Positions 49,101 through 60,415 of a stretch of 64,000 nt of DNA are shown one piece after another. Position 1 is the first letter of the stretch, and the number at the start of each line of letters is the position of its first letter. The DNA is from Diacronema lutheri (taxonomy: Eukaryota; Haptophyta; Pavlovophyceae; Pavlovales; Pavlovaceae), in the NCBI GenBank assembly GCA_019448385.1, contig JAGTXO010000047.1:186001-250000 (forward strand), read 5' to 3'. The translations under genes and the position numbers were made by a program. A model generated the notes under the pieces. That model made no database searches. It had not been told where the DNA came from and was given only the letters and a program-made list of their open reading frames with translations.

Positions 49101-52100
49101 CCTTCGACAACCCGCCGGAGCGCAAGTGCGGCACGGTCATCATCACGCGGATCCCGTGCGTGTCGCCTCAGCCCAACCCGCCGCCGAGCCCGCCGCCACC
49201 GCCTGTTCTTTCGCCGCCTCCTGCCGGCTTTGTCCCCGACGGCGGCGGCAACGTCGGTTCGCCGGCGCCCCAACCGCCACCCAGCCCGCCGCCGAGCCCT
49301 CCGCCGCCACGGCCGCCACCCAGCCCACCGCCTCCCAAGCCGCCGCCCAGCCCGCCGCCGCCGAGGCCGCCGCCGAGCCCACCGCCGCCCAGGCCGCCAC
49401 CCAGCCCGCCGCCGGGCAGCAGCAGCCCGCCGCCGAGCCCGCCGCCGCCCCCGCCGCCCACGCCGCCGCCGAGCCCACCCCCGCCCAAGCCGCCGCCCAG
49501 CCCGCCGCCGCCCAAGCCGCCGCCGAGCCCGCCGCCGCCACGGCCGCCGCCCAGCCCGCCGCCGCCACGACCGCCGCCGAGCCCGCCGCCGGGCAGCGGC
49601 AGCCCGCCGCCCAGCCCGCCGCCTCCCCCGCCACCAACCCCGCCGCCGAGCCCGCCGCCGCCACGGCCGCCGCCGAGCCCGCCGCCGCCGAGGCCGCCGC
49701 CGAGCCCACCGCCGCCGAGGCCGCCGCCGAGCCCGCCGCCGCCCAAGCCGCCGCCGAGCCCACCGCCGGGCAGCGGCAGCCCGCCGCCGAGCCCGCCGCC
49801 CCCCCCGCCACCCGCTCCGCCGCCGAGCCCTCCTCCGGCCAGCCCGCTTGCGCAGTGCCTGTGCTACGTGCGCGATGGCTTCACCGGCTGCAGCCCCGGC
49901 ACGTACAAGCACAGGACGCGACTGTGGCCAACATTCATCTCCTACTCGCTCAACGCCGGCGCTATCAGCTACCACCGCGCCTTCAACCCGCCCGGGTTCT
50001 GCTCGGGCAACTGGGCAAGCGCCTGGTGCTTCGCCGGCGCCTACACGTTCAACGACCTCGTCTTCCCGGAGCGAAGCGCCTGGCAGCGCGCGGCGCTCAC
50101 AAAGGTCAGCTCGTCACTCACGCTTCACACCATGGTGAACGACGAACGCGCTCGCTACGCGCAATTTCACCTCAGGCGAAGCAGCTCGTGGCGCAACTTT
50201 TACCGGCACGGCGCAACCGCCATCCTTAACGCTGCCGCCAGGGTGCAAGACGCAGCGCGCACCGGCGAATACGTCAATTTCCCATACGACGTTGCGCAGG
50301 TGGTCACCGCGATTCGCGCGGCGCTGCTGCAGTACGCGACGACCGGCTCGACGCAGCTGCTGGTCGCGCAGGCGACCGAGTTCGAGCGCATGTCCGATGC
50401 GCGCATCAAGAATGGCGACGAAACGTGCCACTGCCACGAGCTGCACGTCGGCTACGGCCAGAGCGGCACGCCGTGGGGCGGCGAGATCGAGCAGCGGTGC
50501 ATGGACAGCGGAGCGCTTGCGCCGTGCGCGTGCAATGCGCCGCCCAGCCCGCCGCACTGCCCGCCATTGTACGTCGACTTTAGGCTGAGGGGGCGGCGAT
50601 GGAGGTATCACCGGACTCTTTCCGAGCTCAACGAGACGGTGCCGTCGGACGAACTGGGTGACGCCCCGCCTTCGCCGCCGATTGCATCGAACGACACTGC
50701 GCTCTTTGGCGAGCTGGGCGAGGTGGCGCTGGTCGTGAGCAGCTCGATCGCGTCGCTCGCGAACGTGTCCAACGAGAGCGTCGCAGTGATCGACGCGCAG
50801 GAGAACGATGATCTGCAGCTGGTGCGCACCGCGCCTGTCATGCGTACTGATGCGTTCTGTCTTACGCGCCCAGTGGCGAGGCGCCTGCGCGCGTAACCGC
50901 GCCCGCGTGCGCGCTCACGGCCTGCTCGCCCGCCGCGCCCGCGCCCATTCGTTCGTCATGCGCAGTACGAGCTTGTGGTTGTCATCTTTGTGCAAACTTT
51001 GGAAGAGCAGGCGCGGCTGTCGAATCTCCTCCTCGTAAGCACGGATGTCAGTACGTTCGAAGCGCTCTTTGGCCTCGAGCTTGACGAGCCGCCAAAGCGA
51101 GGGCGTGCGGGCTGCACGGACGAGCTCGCCGCAAACTACGACGCGCGCGCGCTCGTCGACGATGGCACTTGCGTGCACCGCGTCTCGGCCGGCGATCCGA
51201 AGGCCCTGCCCGACACCGACGGCGCCAGCGGTGCGTCTGGCCGCGCCGACGGTGATGACGACGGCGGCGGCGGTAACGGCGGCCCTGCGCTCACCTCGAC
51301 GGGCGGCCTGCTCGGCGTGGACCTTGCGCAGGCGACCGAGAGCAACGCAGCGCCCTACTTCGTCGGCGCGATCGCCGCGCTCGTCGTGTGCTGCTCGGCT
51401 TCGCTCTGCGTGTGCGTGCGACGCAGGAGGCGCCTCGCCTCCGCAAAGCTCGTGCCGCCTCACCTCGCAGGGCCGCGCGGCGCGGACAGCACGCTCGCTG
51501 TGAGCGCGGGCCGGAGCGCGGCGGGCACGCTCGCCTGGACGGACAATGCGGGCGGTTACGACCGAGGCACGGACGAGCGGCTGCGCCGCGATGCCGCGCA
51601 GGCCGCGGGCCGCACCGCGCCGTCCTCGCAGGCGCCGCGAGTCGCAAGCGGCGTGCGCGCGCTCTGGCGAATGGTGGTGGCGCTCGTGCCATTCGCTCAG
51701 ACGGACAAGGTGGCGCCCGCGAGCCGACGCTCGCGCAAGAGCGCGCGCGCGGCCCGGCAGAGCCGCCGGTCGCTTGGCGTCGGGCTCGAGGGCGGCCGGT
51801 GCGGCGGCACCGACGCGGACGGTTACGTTGTCGGCGCGGGCAGCCAAAGCCGCCGCGGCTCTATGAACGGGGCCGGGATGCGCTTTCGACGCGCCTCGCG
51901 AAACTCGTGCGACGAGCCGCCGCCGGTGGAAGTCGTGCGCGCAGAGCAGCGCGAGCAGCGCCAGCAGGCGCCGCCGCCGCCGCCGTGCCGCTCGGCACCG
52001 CTCTCGTCGCCCAGCGCGCCGCGGCCCGTGCCGCCGTTCGCCAGCCCGTCGGCCCCAGCCGCCACCGCCGCGCACGCGGCGAGCGGCCGCCGGAGCGCGC

Positions 52101-52669
52101 GCGCGCGCGAGCAGGTCGCCGCCGCGCAGACGCCGATCGCCACCGCTGCGCCGCAACTGCCGCGGGCGGGCAGCGACGAGCGCGCGGCCGTCGCCGCGTC
52201 GCGATTGGCGGGTGCGCTTGGTGAGTTCTCACCGGAGCGCGCCGAATCCGGGCTCGGCGCACCGAAAGGCAACACGCCGCGCTTGCCCAAGCCCGTCGTC
52301 CGCCGCGCGGGCCCGAGCTGCGAAACAACCTTCTTCGTGAGCGGCGCGTCGTCGCAGCTCGTCGTCGACGGCGCGTCGTCGCAGCTCGTCGTCGAGGGCG
52401 CGACGCCGCGCGCTTCGCGCGCGGCTCGAGCGGACAACGACGAATCCTCTACGCCAAACTCGCCGTGCCCGGCACCGCCGCCGGCGCCGCCGGCGCCGCG
52501 CCCGCCCGGCGCGTCGCTGCTTCCCGAGCGCGGCCCGCCGCTGCGCGCGACGGAGCCCGCGCAGGCGCTTCGCCGCGCGTCGAGCGGCGCGGCGACGGAG
52601 CGCGCGCCCTCGCCGCAGCGCGTCGTCGTGCACATCGACAACGAGGGAGATCGCGATCTCGAGATTTGA
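37190..52669 (+). CDS. Giant pherophorin-domain, Ser/Pro-rich single-pass membrane protein
   Basis: Predicted cell-surface or extracellular-matrix protein of about 5,111 residues. Two exons, 37190-50821 and 50966-52669, join in phase 0 with a GTGCGC donor. Order: signal peptide (FKVALIAMPVGTLAVAP); three pherophorin-like (DUF3707-type) domains, each with GPLELRV/GELKLTI/GDLALTI openings, VNEYLTPP or VNDFLLPP and closing IPC or ILC, separated by SPPP linkers; a huge SPPP tract (39448-48618); a fourth pherophorin domain (CPFVGDVELTVQVGGDL); PPPR/PPPK linkers; a Cys-containing globular region (CLCYVRDGFTGCSPGTYKHR); after the intron a conserved GCTDELAANYD...DDGTC motif; membrane helix YFVGAIAALVVCCSASLCVCV with RRRRR stop-transfer; and a cytosolic tail of about 400 disordered residues. 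Pherophorins of volvocine algae are secreted Hyp-rich wall glycoproteins; a membrane anchor and long tail suggest a wall-to-membrane linker or receptor. Confidence 0.85.
39448..48618 (+). repeat. 9.2-kb (Ser-Pro-Pro-Pro)n coding tract
   Basis: About 3,050 residues of SPPP with interspersed SPPPP pairs and rare substitutions (Arg, Leu, Gly, Val, Asn). Ser is almost always AGC and Pro is CCG, CCA or CCC, so the 12-bp unit is AGCCCGCCNCCN. No frame is interrupted in any of the six readings, so long Gly-rich or Ala-rich frames on the other strand are by-products. The product should be a rigid, heavily glycosylated polyproline-II rod, in the range of 0.8-0.9 micrometre if fully extended at about 0.3 nm per residue. 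Confidence 0.93.
43200..48618 (+). repeat. Higher-order repeat of about 1.8 kb inside the SPPP tract
   Basis: Rare variants recur at constant offsets. TCCACCGAGC followed by CTGCC (Ser-Leu) is at 44971, 46768 and 48550 (offsets 1,797 and 1,782). CCACCGGGCC (Pro-Gly) is at 45284 and 47081 (offset 1,797). Offsets are multiples of 3. This indicates two recent in-frame duplications of about 600 codons. The left limit is approximate. Confidence 0.75.
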
Positions 52670-52741
52670 GTGGAAGTGTGCATGCGTGCATGGGAGCGAG
52701 AGCGTGAAATCCGAGAAATCGACAAGAACTTTCAAGAACTT

Positions 52742-54168
52742 TTAAGGAAAGTGATTTTCAATTGACTGTCGCTCAATCCAGTCCGTGACGGCGCGAGAGG
52801 CTTCGCTCTGCTGCGCGAGCTCGAGGCACGCGCCGCGATCCCACGGACAGCCACTCCGCACGAGCCACTCGAGGACCGTCGGCTCGGCAAGCCCCACAGC
52901 CGCCATGCACGCCTCCGCACCGATCGGGCAGCCGTGCTCGCGCAGCCACGCGAGCGACTCGAGACGGCCGTGCCTCGCCGCCATGAGCGCCGCGCTCTCA
53001 TCGCACGGCGCTCCGTTCTCGCGCGCCCACTGCAGCACGTGCAGCTGGCCGCCGGCCGCCGCCCACGCGCACACGCGCTCGTCCCAGGGACAGCCGTGCT
53101 CGCGGAGCCAGCGGAGCAGCGGCAGGTGGCCGCCGCGCGCAGCCTCGGCGGGGGTGCGCGCGTACCTGCCGCGCGCGCGAGGGATGGGGGTGTGGGGCGG
53201 CAGGGGGGGGGGGGGGGGGGGGGGAGGCTCAAATTTGAGCGCTCGGTGGACAAAGCGGTGCACGGCCGTACGGCAGGGGCACGGGGGGCGCACGCAGAGG
53301 CCCCTCACCAGCTGAAGCCGCGCGAGTGCAGGAATGCCATCACGCGCACGTCACCGTGCGTGGCAGCCAGGTGGCACGCGAGGGAGTCGGTCGGGCAGCC
53401 ATGCTGATCGGGCAAGTAACGGGGGATGCGCCCGCGCGCCGCGCCCGTTGGGCGGGCGCCGTACGGCGCGTGACAGGCGCACGGACCCGAGGGCGAGCCC
53501 GGCGGAAGTGCAAGCGAGGCGCGCGCGCACGCGCGCGCGTGCGCGCGCATGCGCACCTCCACCGCCCAGCGCAGCACGTCGAGGTGGCCGTGGAGGCACG
53601 CGGTGTTGGTGACGGTGACGCTCCAGGCGCAGCCGCGCGCGCGCAGCCACGCAAGCGCTCGCACGTGGCCGCCGGCCGCGGCCGCCTCACAGAGGGCGAA
53701 GCCGTCAACGTGCATGGGGAGCGCACGCTCGTCAGGCGTTGCGGCCTCGAGCTCGCGTGGCGGCCAGTGCGCGGGCCACACGGGTGCTCGCGGCGCGCTC
53801 GGCGCGTTCGCGGCCGGCTGCAGGTGCCAAAGGTGCTCGAGTGACGCGACGTCGCCCGCCTCGGCGGCCCAAGAGAGGGCGGACGGATACACGGGGCAGC
53901 GCGCATGCTCGAGCGCCCAGCGCAAGCGCGCAACGGGCGAGATGTACGCGCGCGCGCGTGTCCGCAGGAGCGGCGGGCGCGGCGCGGCGCGCGGCGCGCT
54001 CTTGCGCGGCGCGCCGGCAGCAAGCGTGCCCGTGAAGACGGCGTCGCGCAGCGCGCGGCAAACGAGCGCGACGCTGATCGCGTCGTCCGCCCCAACGAGG
54101 TCGGTGATCAGCCGGAGCGCGTCCGACTCGTACAACGCCGTCAGCGCGCCGACCGCTCCGACCGCCAT
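52742..54168 (-). CDS. Ankyrin-repeat protein with F-box-like N-terminus
   Basis: Three minus-strand exons, 54168-53557, 53403-53309 and 53165-52742; 1,131 nt, 376 residues, phase consistent (TG plus G makes the Trp at exon junction 2/3). Residues about 8-45 (LTALYESDALRLITDLVG to VALVCRALRDAVF) resemble an F-box. The rest is ankyrin-type repeats of the WLREHGCPWDE form common in algae, protists and giant viruses: ALRWALEHARCPVYPSAL, ALAWLRARGCAWSVTV, VLRWAVEHGCPTDSLA, LLRWLREHGCPWDERV, VLQWARENGAPCDESA, SLAWLREHGCPIGAEA, VLEWLVRSGCPWDRGA. A substrate adaptor for an SCF ubiquitin ligase is a reasonable inference, not shown. Intron 2 carries a C-run in the sense direction and a palindrome at 53227-53240. 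Confidence 0.8.
53227..53240. other. Palindrome GCTCAAATTTGAGC in an intron
   Basis: Perfect 14-bp palindrome in intron 2 of the ankyrin gene, beside a G-run (C-run in the sense direction). It resembles GCTCAAATTGAGC at 12849-12861. Confidence 0.4.
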
Positions 54169-54318
54169 CGTAGGTCAGCAAGGGCGGTGTTGGCCTCGGT
54201 CGACGTCGCTCGTTCCTCCGACCGGCAGCCTCCGCGTGCGCGCCGCGCGGCGTACCGCGCGCAGGGCGCCATTGCGCGCTCCCTCTTCCTCGCTGCCTGC
54301 TCGCTCGGCGCGCGCGCC
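54169..54318. promoter_or_regulatory. Candidate bidirectional promoter
   Basis: 150 bp between divergent start codons of the ankyrin gene and the Sua5 gene. No TTTTGAAA-type element found. The part near Sua5 could encode an N-terminal extension (ARSLFLAACSLGARA) but has no in-frame ATG. Confidence 0.35.
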
Positions 54319-55524
54319 ATGTCCCTGCCGCCCGCGCCGGCCAGCGGGCGCGCGACAGTCCTTGCCGCTGACGCGGCCGGGCTCCGGCGCGGCGGCGAGC
54401 TGCTGCGTGCGGGCAAGCTCGTCGCCTTCCCGACGGAGACGGTCTTTGGGCTGGGCGCGAACGCGCTCGACGAGGAGGCCGTCCTCGACATCTTCCGCGT
54501 CAAGGGCCGGCCGCTCACCGACCCGCTGATCGTGCACGTGCCGGACGCGGCGGCCGCGCCCGCGCTCTTTGCGCACGACGACGCGACGCGCGCGGTCGTC
54601 GATGTGCTCGCCGCGGCCTTCTGGCCGGGCCCGCTGACCATCGTCGCGCGCGCCTCGCCGCGCCTTCCGCTCTGCGTCTCCGCGGGCACCGGCTTTGTCG
54701 GCGTCCGCTGCCCGGCGCACGCCGTCGCCGTGGCGCTCCTGCGTGAGGCCGCCATCCCCGTCGCCGCGCCGTCCGCCAACCGTTTCGGGCACGTCTCGCC
54801 AACGAGCGCGCAGCACGTGCTCGACGACCTCGGCGCGCACGACATCGCCGTGCTCGACGCGCCCGGCTGCGACGTCGGCATCGAGTCGACCGTTGCGCGC
54901 ATCGACGTATCTCAGGCGCAGCTGCTCGTCCTGCGGCGCGGGGGGATCTCCGAGCGCGCGCTCCGCGCCGCGCTCGCGGCGGCGGGGCTCGAGCTCGAGG
55001 TGGTCGCGAGAGCGGCGGAGCACACGCCCGCCGCGCTCGCTGATGGCGTCGCCGCGCACGCCCCCGGCCAGCTCCTTACACACTACGCGCCAGACGTGCC
55101 CACCTTCCTCGCGCTGCCCCAGCGCGGTGTGGACGGCGGCGGTGCGGGCGGCGGCGGTGTGGGCGGCGGCGGTGTGGGCGGTGGCGGTCCCAACGACGCG
55201 AGCACCGCCGCCGAGCCTGCCGCCACCGCCGCCTCCGCTGCGCCCACCCTCGCGGCCACGTGCGTCATCGACTTTGGCGGCGCTTTTGCTCCGCTCATCG
55301 GCCGTTGCGCTGCGTATCGCGACCTCTCGCCGTCGGGCTCGGTGGGCGAGGCGTCGCGCCGGCTCTTCGAGACGCTGCGCTGGGCGGAGAGCACGGCGGG
55401 CGCGCGCCGCGTGCTCATCGCCGACGTGATGGCACTGCGCGTCGAGGACGAGCATGTGGGCGCGCTCTACGACCGGATGTTCCGCGCGGCCTCCGGACGG
55501 CGCGTGCTCATGCCCGACGAGTAG
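54319..55524 (+). CDS. SUA5: Threonylcarbamoyl-AMP synthase (Sua5/YrdC family)
   Basis: Makes L-threonylcarbamoyl-adenylate from Thr, bicarbonate and ATP, the first step of the t6A modification at tRNA position 37. 401 residues, single exon. The YrdC domain spans about residues 20-205: LVAFPTETVFGLGANA, KGRPLTDPLIVHV, FWPGPLTIV, VGVRCPAHAVAVALL and SANRFGHVSPTSAQHV. The C-terminal SUA5 domain follows the linker containing HAPGQLLTHYAPDVPTF, with a Gly-rich insertion (GGGGVGGGGVGGGG) and LSPSGSVGEASRRLFETLRW. The two-domain form marks it as Sua5 rather than short YrdC. Upstream sequence encodes a hydrophobic/Arg stretch without a Met, so the cytosolic form is the default. Confidence 0.9.
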   Translation: MSLPPAPASGRATVLAADAAGLRRGGELLRAGKLVAFPTETVFGLGANALDEEAVLDIFRVKGRPLTDPLIVHVPDAAAAPALFAHDDATRAVVDVLAAAFWPGPLTIVARASPRLPLCVSAGTGFVGVRCPAHAVAVALLREAAIPVAAPSANRFGHVSPTSAQHVLDDLGAHDIAVLDAPGCDVGIESTVARIDVSQAQLLVLRRGGISERALRAALAAAGLELEVVARAAEHTPAALADGVAAHAPGQLLTHYAPDVPTFLALPQRGVDGGGAGGGGVGGGGVGGGGPNDASTAAEPAATAASAAPTLAATCVIDFGGAFAPLIGRCAAYRDLSPSGSVGEASRRLFETLRWAESTAGARRVLIADVMALRVEDEHVGALYDRMFRAASGRRVLMPDE

Positions 55525-55708
55525 GCGCGGGGAAGGGCGGAGGGCAAGGGTGGGGCCGTGGGCGAGGCGGACGGGCGGGCTTGCGAAACATGCGAGCGTG
55601 TTCTTTGGCCGTGACCGATGACGAAATACGAATTGCTCGTTTTCTTTGCAAAAAAACAAAAGAAAAGAAGTAAACGAAAAGCGGACACACACGCGAGGTG
55701 CCTGAGAC

Positions 55709-58700
55709 TCACCCTCCGCCGCCCTGTGCCGCGCCCACCTCCTCCTCTTCCCGCCCAACGCCCGCCGTCTCCGCCTGCGCGACGCCTTGCTGCGTCCACG
55801 TCGTCCGCCCGCTCAGCTCGCGCACGTACTCGTCCGCCGACGGCGAGTCGTCGCGCGGCAGCGCGGCGATGACAACCGTCGGCCGCTCCGTGGTGCGGTG
55901 CTGCAGCCCGGGCGTGTGGTGGTCGAGCATCTCGTCCCACGGCAGCGACTGCGGCGCACAAGGTGGGCGCGCGTTCGCCAAGCCCGACGGGCACGCGGGC
56001 GCGCGCGCGCGCGCGTCGGGGCGAGCGGGCGCGCGCGCAGGGGCCGGGGCGGTGGGACGCAGGCCGCGCGCGCGCCACGGCGCGCGCCGCGCGTCTGCGC
56101 GCGCCTCTGAATATGTGTAGGGCGAGACGCCGTCGATCTCGAGCAGGTCGACCCAGTAGACGTGGTAGCCGAGCTGGCGCACCTCGCGCACGTACCCCGA
56201 CGCGTGGCAGTGCGCGTCGTGCACGTAGGTGCCGCCGCCGGCGCGCTGCTCGCCAGCCGCCGCGACCGCGGCGGCGGCGGCGGCGGCGGCGGCGCCGTCT
56301 ACGGTGCACCCGGCGGCGGTGGCGGGCGGCGCGGCGGCGAGCGTGCAGCCGGCGTGCACGACGGCGATGCGCATGTGTGCGGCGAGGGCCTCCGCCTGCG
56401 CCTGGATCTGCGCGATCAGTTGCTCGCTCGACGCGGCGGACGTGGACGAGGCGGAGACGAAGAGCGCGTCGCAATAGACGACCGGCTCGAGCGTGTCGGA
56501 GCGGAGGAGGAGGCGAATGAGCGAGCGCGCGAGCACGCGCTTGACTGAGTCAAAGACGACGAGTAGGCGCACATGTGACTGTAGGCAGTAACCCATGAGC
56601 GCTCGGTTGAATTTGTTCTTCAGCGTGCCGATCACGCGAAGGCACGAGCCGGCATCCTCGCCCACCATGAAGAGCGTCCGGATCGATGCGGTGCCCGGAC
56701 AGTTCTCCTTGTCGTACCAGCGCGCGAGCACATCCGCCGGGATTGCGGACAGGTGGCGCACGTTGGCCGGGTCGCGCCTGCGGATGTCGCGCAGGCTCTC
56801 AGCTGACGCGCCGAAGATGGCGCGGAGCCACCGGATGACGACGGGGCGCATCTCCTGCGAGGGGCAGGGCAGGCGGCGGGGGAGCGCGCGCGTCCTGCGA
56901 GGTTGGTTCGCTGCGGCGCGGCGCACACTCGGTGGCTGGGCGGTTGGCGCGTGGGAGCCAGCGCGGCTAGAAATGGCGGCGCAGCAGCCCGTCCGCCGGC
57001 GCCCCCAGCCGCGACGCGTAGCCAATACACGGCGGTGCGCGTCTAGCGTGCCGGACGAGGACGAGAACAAGGCAAAGCGCGGGGTGCGGCGTACCTCGTC
57101 GCCGAGGTTGTCCTCGTAGTAGCGGAAGAGGAGCTCGGGGTTGCGCCATTCGAGCATCGCCTCGTGCACCTGCACAGCGGCGAAGGCGGCGGGCAAGGGG
57201 CCCGATCCACGGCGGTGGGCGGATCGGTTGGCACGCACGGCGCAAGGCGGTCGGCAACGTGGGGCGGGCGGTATGGGGGTATGCGCCGCGCAAAGGCGGT
57301 GCATGCACGAAGCGGAGAAAAAGGCGGGGAAAAAGGCGGGGAAAAAAGGCGGGGAAAAAAGGCGGGGAAAAAAGGCCGTGGGGCGGTTGCGCCGCGCAAG
57401 GGCGGTGCATGCACGAAGCGGAGAAAAAGGCGGGAAAAAGGGACGGGAGAAAAAGACCGTGGGGCGGAGCGCGCGCCTCGGCCCTGCGCGTGCGCAACGC
57501 GTCGACGGGCGTCTCGAGCAGCACGGAGAGCGCGCCAAAGCCAGCCGCCTCGACCATCGAGTAGGGCAGCGCGGGCACGCCCGACACCGCCGCGGCGGCG
57601 AGCGCGCAGTCGTACTCGATCATCAGGCTCTCGACGCGCGGCGCGAGCTGCGCGGACCAGCGACCGGCAGCGCCCGCATCGCGCAGCCCCTGCATGAGCG
57701 TCGTATGCGCCGCGACCACCTTTGCGAGCGCGAGCAGCTGCGGCCCCGTCGCGTCCCCGCGCGCCGCGCGCACGAGCGTACCCACGTGCCTGCCCACGTC
57801 GGCGAGCGACGCGAACATGTGCGCGCGCGAGGGGGCGCATTCGAGCAAGAATTGGGTGCGTGGCAGCTGCAGCGCCTCGTGCGACGTGAGTGCGCGCTTG
57901 TAGAGCAGGTCCAAAACCCAGTACATGAGCGAGTTGATCGTCTTCTCCTCGGGGTTCGCCTCCGTGATCAGACGGCGCAAGAGGAACGGCACGCCGTCCA
58001 CGTCGTAGCCGCTGTCGATCTGCGCGCCGCCCGCGCCGTCGGGCGCGGCGCCGAGCGCGTGCAGCGCGCGAGCGAACACCGCGTCCAGGTCAGCGTCCGC
58101 GCCCGCGGGCGGCGTCGGCTGCGCGGCGACGTCGGCAGCGACGCCGCCGCCGCCGTCCGCGTCGGCGGCGTGCCGTGCGCCGCGCGCCTGCGCGGCCGCG
58201 ACGGTTGAGCATGAGGCTGTGGGCAGCACGATCTGCCCGGCGGCGGGCACCTCCTGCGTCTGCGCCGCCAGGTAGCACAGCTGCAGCGGCCATGGCAGAT
58301 GCAAGCAGGAGGACGGGCGCGGGCGGGAGAGGAAGGGGGGTGGGGTGGGGGTTGGGTTTAAAGGGAGGGGGTGGGTGGGGTGGGAAGGGGGGAAGGGGGG
58401 GGGGGGGGGGGATGGGGATATGCAAGGCACCTGCAGGAACGGGAAGACCATTCGCATCCGCTCCCAACCCGTACGACCACGCGGGTCATCCGCCCACTCG
58501 GAAAAGCGGAGGGGCGCTCCCCCGGCGGGCACCGCCCCGCTCCCGCCACGCGCGCCCGTCACACCGCCGACCGCGCCGCCAACCGCCGCCGCGCGCCGGC
58601 CGACCGCGTAGCCACCGCCCGCCGACGCGACGCGCAGGGCGCCCGACGCGATCGCCGTGGCGGTCCGCCGCGCGCGCGCGGCGGCCGTCGCCGCCTCCTC

Positions 58701-60363
58701 CTCCTCCGCCATCGTGTCAAAGGCCTCCCGAAAGGATAAACATTCCACGGTCGGCCGGAGCGGCGAGAAGTGGGCAAAGGCGCCGACGCACAGCGTTTCG
58801 AGGGCGCGCGTGCGATGATCGGTTTTCACTTTCTCGACAACGACACGCGCGCACCTTTGTCGCGTCAAGTGGCGGGATAAGGGAGGGAGGGGGGGGCGGG
58901 GGGGGGGGGGGTGGGTTGGGGGGGGGGGGGGGTTGGGGGGGGGGGGGATGGAGGGATGGGGGCGGGGTGGAGATAAGGCGTGGCGTGGTGCGAGGGGCTG
59001 GCCGCGTTGAGGCGCGCATGCGCGAACACACTGCGTCGGTGCGATGGCGGCGCAGCCAGCGCACCAGAGCATCTCATTGGCCAATTCGCGTGGCAGCGTC
59101 ACATATGTGACGGTGAGGAGGAAGCACTGGTTGAATGCGCGCCGCACCTGCGGGCGGGAAACAAGGAAGAGGGGGAGGGGGGGGGGGGGGGGGGGAGAGG
59201 GGGGGAGAGGGGGGGAGAGGGGAGGGGCTTGCAGCGGTGGGAATCGGGCTGCAAGTTGCCCGCCGCGCAGGGGAGCGCGCGCCGTCCACGCCAAAGCAAA
59301 GAGAGCGAAGGGCAGAGCAGGGCAGGGCAGGGCAGGGCAGGGCAGGGCAGGGCGGGGCAGGGCGGGGCAGGGCGGGGCGGGGCGGGGCAGGGCATGGCAG
59401 GGCAGGGCAAGGCAGGGCAGGGCCTGGCCTGGCCAGCGCGGACATCTCGGTTGAGGCTCTCAAACTCGCGCGGCGCCATGCTGTCCAACCCGAGGTCAGT
59501 GTCGCCAGAGTCGAGCTTTGCAAGCAACGGGTTGAGCCCATTCTTCTTGGGGATGAATTTAATCACGGCGCCGAGCTTGGGGTAGCGCGCACGGCAGCCC
59601 GCCTGCAGCTGTGCGATCGCCGCGAGCGTCGCGCGCGTGCACTCGACGGACTGTGTCGATGCTGCAAGCGTGCACGAGCGCGCGCCGTCGGCTAAGGCGG
59701 AGCGGCGCGCGGCCGCGTCCTGCGTGGGGTGGAGGGGGGGCAGGGGGAGGGGGGGGTTGTGGGTAGTGGGATGGGGTAGAGAGGGGGGTTTGGGGGGGGG
59801 GGGGGGGGGGGGGGCGAAATGTGATGATGATTGGAGGCATGACGAGGGGTGTGGCTCTGGCAAAGCACGCAGACGGCGTCAGCCGTACGCCCGCGCGCCA
59901 CCCCTCGCGAACAGGGAGCTCACGGCGCAGGCGCAGGCGCATGCAGGGGCGCGTGTGGGGCGCGCGCCTGCTCGTCGTAGGGCGCAAGGATGGCGGAGGC
60001 GACAAAGGAGCGCCACGCCCACGCCGCCTCGCGCCACTTGACAAGGCCTGTGCTCACCTCGCCGTTGTTTAAAAAGTCGTAGCTGCGCAGGAAGGCGCGC
60101 GCGCGCGCCATCGGCGGCGTCGCGCGTGGCTTCGCGCGACCGTGCGAGCCAGAGACGCGCGCGGCGCACGACCGCGCGCGCGCGCGCGCACGTCCGCTCG
60201 GCGCCCATCACGGGGACGGGGACGGAGAGCAGCATGGCTGACATCGTGCGCATCACGGCGCCCGGCTCCCACGGCTCGTCGGGCTCGGGGAGGGGCGGCC
60301 ATTCCGGATAGACGCCGCACGAGCTAGGCGCGCCTTTCCCCTTTCCTTTCACCTTTGCCTTGC

Positions 60364-60415
<52 letters not shown>

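Noticed and set aside
49143-49811. Minus-strand Gly-rich or Ala-rich frames over the second Pro-rich linker
   Set aside because: Antisense shadows of PPPR/PPPK repeats in the pherophorin gene.
53905-54318. Extended N-terminus of Sua5 starting at 53905
   Set aside because: It would overlap antisense the ankyrin gene's first exon and encodes an Arg-rich low-complexity stretch. ATG 54319 fits the family start.
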